A stretch of 6,015 nt of DNA from UBA5972 sp002430125 (GTDB lineage Bacteria > Pseudomonadota > Alphaproteobacteria > Rhodobacterales > Rhodobacteraceae). Under the pieces are notes generated by a model. It had not been told where the DNA came from. It made no database searches and saw nothing but the letters and a program-made list of their open reading frames with translations. The stretch lies in the NCBI GenBank assembly GCA_937892915.1, contig CALBIC010000175.1, forward strand, positions 1 through 6,015, given 5' to 3'. The stretch's first letter is position 1. Every line of letters begins with the position of its first letter. This document shows positions 1-5,060 of the stretch, one piece after another. A program made the position numbers and the translations under genes.

Positions 1-28
1 TTCTTCTCCCTGAGTTTAGTTTTGAGGC

Positions 29-460
29 TTAGTTTGCGAGTCGTTCAAGTTTTCGCAGGCTGGATGTCCAGCCCTGATTATGCCGGCCAGCCATTTCTTC
101 GGATGGAAGTTCTTGATGGTGAAGGCGAAAAATTGTACCGCCATCTGTCGTTGCTTGCAGCGACAACTGGACATGACTTTCAACCCCGCGTTTGTCGTTC
201 TCATCATGCCATGCCCAGGTGAAACCCAATGAATTCGGCGGATCAATATGCGTGACCTGTCCGGAAACTTTGTTTTTGCCACCTTCGGAATTCTGCATCA
301 CTGAATGCCACGGACCAAGTTTGGTGAAATCAAGCGCGTGATCCGGCAGTTTGGTCCCCTCCGGGCCCCACCATTTCACCAAGTGTTCGCCTTTGGTGAT
401 AAAATCGAAAACCGTGACGGGGCTCGCTTTGAACACCCTTTCAAGTTTGAGTTCAGCCAT
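29..460 (-). CDS. SRPBCC / AHSA1-domain protein (Hsp90 ATPase activator homologue 1-like)
   Basis: A 143-residue soluble protein with no signal peptide or membrane segment. The N-terminus has the typical AHSA1/SRPBCC opening (RVFKASPVTVFDFIT, residues 8-22, then the WWGPEG signature at 30-35). The C-terminus ends with the usual amphipathic helix (GWTSSLRKLERL, 130-141). The fold is a helix-grip cavity that binds hydrophobic ligands; the substrate or partner of bacterial members is mostly unknown, and the Hsp90-activator name reflects homology only. Length is normal for the family. The ATG at 458-460 lies inside the end of the upstream ArsR gene (8 bp overlap), with AAGGGG seven bases before it, so the two are almost certainly co-transcribed and translationally coupled. 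ArsR-AHSA1 pairs are common in proteobacteria. No link to phenylacetate metabolism can be read from the sequence. Confidence 0.88.
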   Translation of the reverse strand: MAELKLERVFKASPVTVFDFITKGEHLVKWWGPEGTKLPDHALDFTKLGPWHSVMQNSEGGKNKVSGQVTHIDPPNSLGFTWAWHDENDKRGVESHVQLSLQATTDGGTIFRLHHQELPSEEMAGRHNQGWTSSLRKLERLAN

Positions 461-782
461 CTATCAGCCCCTTTTCTGCCAATGCACGCTCCAGACGGTC
501 AAGCGAGGTTTCCCAAAACCGACGGTGATATTCGACCCAAGCGTTTATCGCCTGCACAGCTTCCGGTGCTACGGAATACATCCGGTGCTGGCGATCGACC
601 CGCTGATGCACGACGCCTGCAAGGCGCAAAACTTTAAGGTGGCGCGATATCGCCGGGGCCGAGATATCGGCGACGGCCTGCAATTCGCCAGCACTAAGTT
701 CGCCTTCGGTCAGCAGCCGTTCAACGATCGCAAATCGGGTTTTGTCGCCAAGGGCTGCGAATGTTTCGGTCAGTTTTGTCAT
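453..782 (-). CDS. ArsR/SmtB-family winged-helix transcriptional regulator
   Basis: A 109-residue winged-helix DNA-binding protein. It starts with the family hallmark FAALGDKTRFAIVERLL (8-24). The recognition helix is at about 38-54 (ADISAPAISRHLKVLRL), and the wing follows with VVHQRVDRQHRMYSV (57-71). The C-terminal helix (80-105) is the expected dimerisation element. The protein contains no cysteine and lacks the ELCVCDL-type alpha3 metal site, so it is not a classical arsenic or zinc sensor. It belongs with the metal-independent ArsR proteins usually found beside AHSA1/SRPBCC genes. It probably represses its own operon; its effector cannot be told from the sequence. The ATG at 780-782 has only a weak Shine-Dalgarno (GAAG). 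Its TGA (453-455) lies inside the next gene. Confidence 0.92.
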   Translation of the reverse strand: MTKLTETFAALGDKTRFAIVERLLTEGELSAGELQAVADISAPAISRHLKVLRLAGVVHQRVDRQHRMYSVAPEAVQAINAWVEYHRRFWETSLDRLERALAEKGLIDG

Positions 783-795
783 TGGTCACTTCTAT

Positions 796-815
796 TTATC
801 AATAAGGTTAATTAA
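796..815. promoter_or_regulatory. Possible ArsR autoregulatory operator (AT-rich palindromes)
   Basis: Two short palindromes lie between the -10 element and the ArsR start codon: TTATCAATAA (796-805, arms TTAT/ATAA) and TTAATTAA (808-815). Autoregulated ArsR proteins usually bind AT-rich dyads overlapping or just downstream of their -10, which is where these fall. Arms this short arise easily by chance in AT-rich DNA, so this is a candidate by position only. Confidence 0.3.
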
Positions 816-840
816 TACATTTGCTAACAATCCAAGTCAA
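812..840 (-). promoter_or_regulatory. Sigma70-type promoter of the arsR-AHSA1 unit
   Basis: Read on the minus strand, TTGACT (835-840) is followed after exactly 17 bases by TATTAA (812-817). These are five and four matches to the -35 and -10 consensus at optimal spacing, and the element sits 29 bases upstream of the ArsR start codon. It is the best promoter match I see in the window. The -10 overlaps the perfect palindrome TTAATTAA (808-815). Predicted from sequence only. Confidence 0.6.
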
Positions 841-843
841 CCG

Positions 844-870
844 CAAAGTCGCGGCCGCACTGAAACTTTG
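844..870. other. Inverted repeat CAAAGT/ACTTTG between paaE and the arsR promoter
   Basis: CAAAGT (844-849) and ACTTTG (865-870) are perfect inverted arms around a 15-base interior that contains the palindrome GCGGCCGC (851-858). It lies 19-45 bases past the paaE stop codon, where a terminator would be expected. Neither side has the T-run of an intrinsic terminator, and the arms are only 6 bp, so any transcription-ending role is unproven. Confidence 0.25.
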
Positions 871-888
871 GCCTTTGATTGGCAGAAA

Positions 889-1968
889 TCAGCTGGCGTC
901 GAAATCCAACACCAGTTTGTCCGAGGTCGCGCGGGTCTGGCAGGCCAGCGTATAACCAGCATCGGTTTCCCACTTTTCAAGCGAGTAATTCACCGCCATT
1001 TCCGCCGTGCCGGAAACCACCTTGCACCGGCAGGTACAGCACATGCCGCCCTGACAGGAAAACGGTAAATCCAGGCCGTTCCGCTGGGCCGCCGCCAGAA
1101 CGTTTTCTTCGGCGTCCACCAGATGAAAACTTTTGCGTACCCCGTCCAGAATAACCTCAACCGAAGCACCATGTGCAACTGCCTGCACAGCCTTATGGCT
1201 GGCGGCTGGTCGCGGTTGGCTGCCATCAGCCGGTGTAAAGCGCTCAAAATGCAGCTTGTCCTTGGAAACACCCAAGTCAGTCAGCCCCTTGCAGACGTTG
1301 TCAATCATTTCACCCGGACCGCAGACAAAAACCGCGTCCACGCCCTTGGGATCAATCGCCCCGACATTGACCAAAGCCGTGATCTTTGCGGCATCAACCC
1401 GGCCATTCAACAGCGGCACATCCTGTTCTTCACGGCTGAGGATATGGATCAACACCATCCGCCCCATATACCGGTCTTTCAGTTCTGCAAGCTTGGTGCG
1501 GAACATCACCGATTCAGTGGTTCGGTTGCCGTAAACCAGCGTAACTTCGGCCTTCGGGTCGCTTTCCAGCGTCGAAACCGCGATCGACATCATTGGCGTA
1601 ATACCGGATCCCGCTGCAAGCAACAGATACCGCGCGGGCGTTCCGGTTTTCGCACAAAACCGCCCCTCGGGTGTCATCACTTTCATCGTGTCGCCGACTT
1701 TCAGCGCGTCATTCACAAACCCAGAAAACACACCGTCTTCCACCCGTCGTACACCGACCGTCAACTGAACTGCCCCAAGCGGGGAAGAAATCGAATAGCT
1801 GCGGCGCGCATCCTGACCGTCAATATTCGTTCTTAAGGTCAGATATTGCCCCGGCTGAAACGCATAATCAGCCCGCAACGCTGCTGGAATGTCAAAGCTG
1901 ACGGCGACAGAATCGTCGCTTTCAGGATGGATATCGCTGACGATCAGCGTATGAAATTTCGGGGCCAT
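889..1968 (-). CDS. paaE: PaaE, NADPH-dependent reductase of the phenylacetyl-CoA epoxidase
   Basis: A 359-residue cytosolic reductase (E. coli PaaE is about 356) that passes electrons from NADPH through FAD and a [2Fe-2S] cluster to the PaaA di-iron centre. Domains in order: FAD-binding barrel with RSYS at 56-59; NAD(P)-binding domain with AAGSGITPM (118-126) and CGPGEM (216-221); C-terminal plant-type ferredoxin domain (about 267-356). The cluster cysteines are complete: C305-X4-C310-X2-C313-X29-C343. The frame stays open upstream to 2118, but those 50 extra residues overlap paaD and look like no reductase. The ATG at 1966-1968 is chosen because family homology starts there and GAGAGG lies six bases upstream. 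It is the last gene of the paaABCDE operon, 10 bp after paaD. Confidence 0.97.
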   Translation of the reverse strand: MAPKFHTLIVSDIHPESDDSVAVSFDIPAALRADYAFQPGQYLTLRTNIDGQDARRSYSISSPLGAVQLTVGVRRVEDGVFSGFVNDALKVGDTMKVMTPEGRFCAKTGTPARYLLLAAGSGITPMMSIAVSTLESDPKAEVTLVYGNRTTESVMFRTKLAELKDRYMGRMVLIHILSREEQDVPLLNGRVDAAKITALVNVGAIDPKGVDAVFVCGPGEMIDNVCKGLTDLGVSKDKLHFERFTPADGSQPRPAASHKAVQAVAHGASVEVILDGVRKSFHLVDAEENVLAAAQRNGLDLPFSCQGGMCCTCRCKVVSGTAEMAVNYSLEKWETDAGYTLACQTRATSDKLVLDFDAS

Positions 1969-1974
1969 GTTCTG

Positions 1975-1980
1975 CCTCTC
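1975..1980 (-). promoter_or_regulatory. paaE ribosome binding site overlapping the paaD stop codon
   Basis: GAGAGG on the minus strand ends six bases before the paaE ATG. Its first two bases are also the last two of the paaD stop codon (TGAGAGG, 1975-1981). Ribosomes ending paaD therefore stop on the paaE initiation site. This decides the paaE start at 1968 over the longer open frame. Confidence 0.7.
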
Positions 1981-2476
1981 AGATGCATTTGAAATAGTCA
2001 AAGGGTTCGCGGCAAGCGATGCAGCGATATTGCGCCTTGCACGCGGTCGAGCCGAATTCAGACAGCTTTTCGGTATCGTCCGAACCGCATTTCGGGCAGG
2101 CAACCACGGTTTCGCCAAACAAAGCCCGGATCGAGTTACTGCCGCTCACCGGTGGTGCAATCCCGTAAGCGCGCAATTTCTCGCGCCCCTCTTCGGTGAT
2201 CCAATCCGTGGTCCAGGCAGGTGAAAACACCCGTTCGGTGCGCGCCTGAAAACCGGCCTCAAGCAGGGCGGTTTCGATGGCCAACTCTATCGCCAAGGTA
2301 GCCGGGCAACCGGAATATGTCGGGGTTACCCTGGCAACCGCGACGTCGCCCTCAAACCTGACATCGCGCAGAATGCCCAGATCGGCCACCGTCACACAAG
2401 GCACTTCAGGGTCAGGCACGGATGCCGCCACCTCCCAAGCCAGTGCTGCCCGGTCATTGGTGGCCAAACTTACCAT
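1979..2476 (-). CDS. paaD: PaaD, MIP18/DUF59-type Fe-S assembly factor of the epoxidase
   Basis: A 165-residue protein, the usual PaaD length (called PaaJ in older literature). The N-terminal half (about 10-80) is a MIP18/DUF59 domain with VPDPEVPCVTVADLGILRDV (20-39) and the conserved cysteine in YSGCPA (C57). The C-terminus is a cysteine-rich zinc-ribbon-like module (C127-X2-C130, C146, C152-X2-C155, C164). PaaD is required for epoxidase activity in vivo but is not a stable part of the purified complex. It is thought to help install the PaaE iron-sulfur cluster, in line with MIP18/SufT proteins in Fe-S biogenesis; that role is inferred from the family. Its ATG (2474-2476) overlaps the end of paaC by 7 bp (ATGGTAA) with no clear Shine-Dalgarno, so it probably depends on re-initiation after paaC. 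Confidence 0.96.
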   Translation of the reverse strand: MVSLATNDRAALAWEVAASVPDPEVPCVTVADLGILRDVRFEGDVAVARVTPTYSGCPATLAIELAIETALLEAGFQARTERVFSPAWTTDWITEEGREKLRAYGIAPPVSGSNSIRALFGETVVACPKCGSDDTEKLSEFGSTACKAQYRCIACREPFDYFKCI

Positions 2477-3228
2477 GTCAGGCCGGGATGGGTGCGCTGC
2501 ACATATTGCAGTTCCGCCAGAATATGGCCCATTTCCTCGCCGTGACGGCCTTGGCGGCCACCGGATTGCGGGAACCGAACCTCGGGAACCGTCAGCAATG
2601 CCTGTTCAAACACCGAGGCGATTGTCCGGCTCCATTCGGCACGCAAACTTTCGCGATCCGGCAGCGATCCGGCCTTGGCACAAGCGCGCGCAGCTTCGGA
2701 CATCGTGAACAATTCTTCGGTAAACGGATGCATCTCGACCACTGCCGCCTGCATCTTTTCAGCGCTTTGCGCAGTCCCGTCGCCCAACCGGATCACCCAT
2801 TCCGCGGAATGGCGCACATGATAGGCCATTTCTTTCACGGCTTTGCCCGCAATGCCGCGAATGGTTTCATCGTTCGACGCTAAAGCCGCCTGCCAATAGG
2901 GCTGCATCAGGGCCGCGAAATACAATTGCCGCAGCATGGTTTGCGCAAAATCATCGTTACCGCGTTCGACCAGCAGGCAATTCAGATACTCACGTTCAAG
3001 CCGCATATAGGCCAGATCATCCTCGTCACGGCCCTTGCCTTCGACAAGCCCCGCATAGGTATAGATGTTGCGACTGCCACCGATCAGATCAAGCGCCAGG
3101 TTAGACAGCGCCAGATCCTCCTCCAAAATCGGCGCCCGTCCTGACCATTCCGACAGGCGGTGGCCAAGGATCAACTGGTCATCTGCCAGTTCGATCAGGG
3201 CCGCAAACAAATCGGCAGAGCCCGCCAT
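2470..3228 (-). CDS. paaC: PaaC, structural subunit of the phenylacetyl-CoA epoxidase
   Basis: A 252-residue, largely helical protein (E. coli PaaC is about 248) of the ferritin-like di-iron oxygenase superfamily. It pairs with PaaA as the non-catalytic beta-type subunit and shapes the phenylacetyl-CoA site. Visible family features are DDQLILGHRLSEW near the N-terminus (about 15-27), NLALDLIGGSRN in the first helical hairpin, and the C-terminal signature GRHGEEMGHILAELQYVQR, which matches PaaC endings known to me. The start is ambiguous. A GTG at 3229-3231 would add one residue, but the ATG at 3226-3228 forms a TGATG junction with the paaB stop codon and is preferred. AGGG lies just upstream. 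It ends on a TAA inside the first codons of paaD. Confidence 0.96.
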   Translation of the reverse strand: MAGSADLFAALIELADDQLILGHRLSEWSGRAPILEEDLALSNLALDLIGGSRNIYTYAGLVEGKGRDEDDLAYMRLEREYLNCLLVERGNDDFAQTMLRQLYFAALMQPYWQAALASNDETIRGIAGKAVKEMAYHVRHSAEWVIRLGDGTAQSAEKMQAAVVEMHPFTEELFTMSEAARACAKAGSLPDRESLRAEWSRTIASVFEQALLTVPEVRFPQSGGRQGRHGEEMGHILAELQYVQRTHPGLTW

Positions 3229-3512
3229 CACATATGCCCTACTTCGTCGGGAATTTCGTAAAACGTCGGGTGGCGATAGACTTTATCAATCGACGGATCG
3301 AAATTTTCCGCCGCCTGATCCGGGTCGGAAGCCGAGATCGCCGCCGAAGGCACCACCCAGATTGATTGCCCCTCGCCACGCCGGGTATAGGTATCGCGGG
3401 CAGCTTGCAGCGCCATCACTTCGTCGGCTGCATGCAGGCTGCCGCAATGTTTGTGGGCCAAGCCGTTACGCGGGCGGATAAACACCTCCCACAGGGGAAT
3501 ATTCTTGCTCAT
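3228..3512 (-). CDS. paaB: PaaB, small bridging subunit of the phenylacetyl-CoA epoxidase
   Basis: A 94-residue protein (E. coli PaaB is about 95) that is highly typical of the family from end to end: WEVFIRPRNGLAHKHCGSLHA (8-28), the TRRGEGQSIWVVPS block (43-56) and the ending KVYRHPTFYEIPDEVGHM (77-94). PaaB has no cofactor. It is an essential part of the epoxidase, proposed to bridge PaaAC units and help couple them to the reductase. AAGGA sits eight bases before the ATG (3510-3512). The gene follows paaA by 18 bp, and its TGA shares one base with the paaC ATG. Confidence 0.97.
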   Translation of the reverse strand: MSKNIPLWEVFIRPRNGLAHKHCGSLHAADEVMALQAARDTYTRRGEGQSIWVVPSAAISASDPDQAAENFDPSIDKVYRHPTFYEIPDEVGHM

Positions 3513-3520
3513 ATTATTGA

Positions 3521-3525
3521 TCCTT
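3521..3525 (-). promoter_or_regulatory. paaB ribosome binding site in the paaA-paaB gap
   Basis: AAGGA on the minus strand lies eight bases before the paaB ATG, inside the 18 bp between paaA and paaB. It is the only clear intergenic Shine-Dalgarno within the operon, so paaB can be initiated independently, whereas paaC and paaD rely more on overlap. Confidence 0.6.
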
Positions 3526-3530
3526 ATGGA

Positions 3531-4532
3531 TTACTCAGCGGCCATCGCGAGTTTCCGCGCGGCCCGTTTTTCAGCATGTGCCATGGCCGCTTCGCGCACC
3601 CAGGCCCCGTCATCAACGGTTTTCTTATAGTTTCTGATCCGGTCGCGGTTCATCGCGCCATGGCCTTTGACCACCCGCCAGAACTCGTCCCAATCGATCG
3701 GCCCATGCACGTATCCGCCACGGCCATCATTCAGGCTGTCGTCCCATTTCAGGTCGGGGTCAGGCACCTCGATGCCCAGAACCTTGGCCTGCGGAATGGT
3801 CGCATCGATGAATTTCTGGCGCAGCGCGTCATTGGAAAACCGCTTGATACCCCATTTGGTGTTCTGGTCGGAATGCACGCTTTCGCCGTCAGACGGGCCG
3901 AACATCATCAGCACCGGCCACCACCAACGGTTCAGGCTTTCCTGCGCCATTTCCTTTTGCGCGGCCGAGCCTTTGCACAGGGTCAGCAAGATTTCATATC
4001 CTTGCCGCTGGTGAAAACTTTCCTCTTTGCAAACGCGGATCATCGCGCGCGCATAAGGTCCGAACGAGCACCGGCAAAGCGGGATCTGGTTCATGATCGC
4101 CGCCCCGTCAACCAGCCAGCCAACCGTGCCTATATCGGCCCAACTCAGGGTCGGATAGTTGAAGATCGAGGAATATTTCGCGCGGCCATCCAACAGTTGA
4201 TCGGTCAAATCCTCACGGCTGACACCCAGCGTTTCGGCGGCGGAATAAAGGTAAAGGCCGTGCCCGCCTTCGTCCTGCACCTTGGCCAGCAAAGCCGCCT
4301 TGCGGCGCAGGCTGGGCGCACGGGTGATCCAGTTGCCTTCGGGCTGCATACCGATGATTTCAGAATGCGCGTGCTGGCCGATCTGGCGAATCAGTGTGCG
4401 GCGATAACCTTCGGGCATCGCGTCATTCGGCTCGATCTTTTCTTCGGCATCAATGCGTGCCTGAAAAGCCGTTAAAAATTCAACTGTTTCGTCCGTTGAA
4501 CTATCGGACCCGATCAATCCCTGGGAATACAT
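3531..4532 (-). CDS. paaA: PaaA, catalytic di-iron subunit of the phenylacetyl-CoA 1,2-epoxidase
   Basis: The 333-residue oxygenase subunit that inserts one oxygen atom of O2 into the ring of phenylacetyl-CoA, giving the 1,2-epoxide. The four-helix di-iron site is visible: E58 in HAHSEIIG (54-61), E88 and H91 in QDEGGHGLY (86-94), and E171 and H174 in KEESFHQRQGYE (169-180). An acidic residue at D142 (GWLVDGAA) is the likely remaining ligand position. The two ExxH motifs are intact, so the enzyme should be active. It is longer than E. coli PaaA (about 309), partly through an Ala/Lys-rich, probably helical tail (about 313-333). It is the first gene of paaABCDE; the ATG (4530-4532) has a strong AGGAG nine bases upstream. 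Ligand numbers come from motif matching, not a structure. Confidence 0.98.
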   Translation of the reverse strand: MYSQGLIGSDSSTDETVEFLTAFQARIDAEEKIEPNDAMPEGYRRTLIRQIGQHAHSEIIGMQPEGNWITRAPSLRRKAALLAKVQDEGGHGLYLYSAAETLGVSREDLTDQLLDGRAKYSSIFNYPTLSWADIGTVGWLVDGAAIMNQIPLCRCSFGPYARAMIRVCKEESFHQRQGYEILLTLCKGSAAQKEMAQESLNRWWWPVLMMFGPSDGESVHSDQNTKWGIKRFSNDALRQKFIDATIPQAKVLGIEVPDPDLKWDDSLNDGRGGYVHGPIDWDEFWRVVKGHGAMNRDRIRNYKKTVDDGAWVREAAMAHAEKRAARKLAMAAE

Positions 4533-4541
4533 AGGTGATTT

Positions 4542-4546
4542 CTCCT
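4542..4546 (-). promoter_or_regulatory. paaA ribosome binding site
   Basis: AGGAG on the minus strand, nine bases before the paaA ATG, is the strongest Shine-Dalgarno in the window. It directly adjoins a GTTAC motif (4547-4551) that recurs in the control region. Confidence 0.75.
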
Positions 4547-4560
4547 GTTACACTTGACGT

Positions 4561-4589
4561 CATATACGTTACGAAAATCAAAAATTCAA
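4561..4589 (-). promoter_or_regulatory. Predicted promoter of the paaABCDE operon
   Basis: On the minus strand TTGAAT (4584-4589) is followed after 17 bases by TATATG (4561-4566), each matching four of six consensus positions at ideal spacing. Transcription would start near 4553-4555, giving a leader of about 22 bases that contains the AGGAG site. The left half of the inverted repeat (4567-4572) touches the -10 and the right half (4599-4604) lies 9 bases upstream of the -35, an arrangement suited to repression by blocking RNA polymerase. Predicted from sequence only. Confidence 0.5.
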
Positions 4590-4604
4590 CTTCTTTTTGT
4601 AACG
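4567..4604. promoter_or_regulatory. Inverted repeat CGTTAC-N26-GTAACG, candidate PaaX operator
   Basis: CGTTAC (4567-4572) and GTAACG (4599-4604) are perfect inverted 6-mers separated by 26 bases. The arms extend inward to 11 bp with one mismatch (CGTTACGAAAA, 4567-4577, against TTTTTGTAACG, 4594-4604). The two half-sites are 32 bp apart centre to centre, about three helical turns. The repeat lies in the only divergent control region of the locus, between paaA and the thioesterase gene, and straddles the predicted paaA promoter. From memory, E. coli PaaX sites have a comparable layout of two short inverted half-sites about 27 bases apart (TGATTC/GAATCA); the half-site bases differ here. Assignment to PaaX is inferred from position and architecture. 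Confidence 0.45.
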
Positions 4605-4628
4605 CTTCACGAGGGAACAACGATACCG

Positions 4629-5060
4629 ATGACTGACTTTACCATACAGAAAATGCGCGACTTGTTGGAAGAAGTTTTCGCCCCCTGGATTCAAGAACTA
4701 AACATCCAGCCGGTCGAGATTACCGCGACCGGTGCGCGGTTCCTGATCCCTGAAAGCACCCGTTTGGTTCGCGGTGGTGGCAACGGCCCGGCGGTGGTTT
4801 GTGGGCAGGCCGTGGCGGCGGTAGCGGACACTGCGTCCGTGTTGGCATTGTCCGTGCTGAACGGGCGGTTTCGCAACTGCACGACGGTTGATCTGACAAC
4901 GCATTTCTTGCGCCCGATGATGCTGGGCGATGTCGAGGTGACGATCGAAGCCATGTCAAACGGTCGGCGCATGGCAGTCACCCGGTCCGAGTTTCGCTCG
5001 GCAGGGTCAGCAAAGCTCGGGGCGACGGCAACCTGCGCTTTTGCCTATCTGGAAGACTAG
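4629..5060 (+). CDS. PaaI-like hotdog-fold acyl-CoA thioesterase (HGG motif replaced by CGQ)
   Basis: A 143-residue single-domain hotdog protein of PaaI/COG2050 type, the normal family length. PaaI enzymes hydrolyse ring-hydroxylated phenylacetyl-CoA thioesters and are thought to free CoA from dead-end intermediates. The central helix is clear: C58-G59-Q60-AVAAVADTA, with D67 nine residues after C58, the same spacing as from His to the catalytic Asp in HGGxxxxxADTA of E. coli PaaI. An upstream Asn (N52) is also kept. The usual HGG is CGQ here, so the substrate or activity may differ. The ATG at 4629 is chosen because the fold starts there; a TTG-started longer frame from 4554 would run through the control region. 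GAGGGA (4611-4616) is 12 bases upstream, rather far. It is divergent from paaA, which supports a pathway role. I give no symbol because of the altered motif. Confidence 0.88.
   Translation: MTDFTIQKMRDLLEEVFAPWIQELNIQPVEITATGARFLIPESTRLVRGGGNGPAVVCGQAVAAVADTASVLALSVLNGRFRNCTTVDLTTHFLRPMMLGDVEVTIEAMSNGRRMAVTRSEFRSAGSAKLGATATCAFAYLED

Noticed and set aside
851..858. The perfect palindrome GCGGCCGC as a functional site.
   Set aside because: An eight-base GC palindrome is expected by chance in such DNA and has no T-run or partner element; noted only as the interior of the weak inverted repeat.
1123..1836. A 237-codon plus-strand open frame opposite paaE.
   Set aside because: The composition is typical of reverse-strand reading (rich in His, Arg, Gln and Asn), there are no domain motifs, and it lies wholly inside paaE.
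1969..2118. A 50-residue N-terminal extension of PaaE.
   Set aside because: It overlaps paaD in another frame, has no homology to reductases, and the ATG at 1968 has a good Shine-Dalgarno and the right family length.
3366..4475. A 369-codon open frame on the plus strand, antisense to paaA and paaB.
   Set aside because: It is a shadow of highly conserved, GC-rich coding sequence on the other strand. The translation resembles no family and shows no plausible start context.
4554..4582. TTGACG (4554-4559) as the -35 of a plus-strand promoter for the thioesterase gene.
   Set aside because: No acceptable -10 hexamer lies 16-18 bases downstream. A promoter must exist for this gene, but I cannot place it with confidence.
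4554..4628. A longer form of the hotdog protein starting at a TTG.
   Set aside because: The extra 25 residues would be encoded by the promoter/operator region and precede the normal family start.
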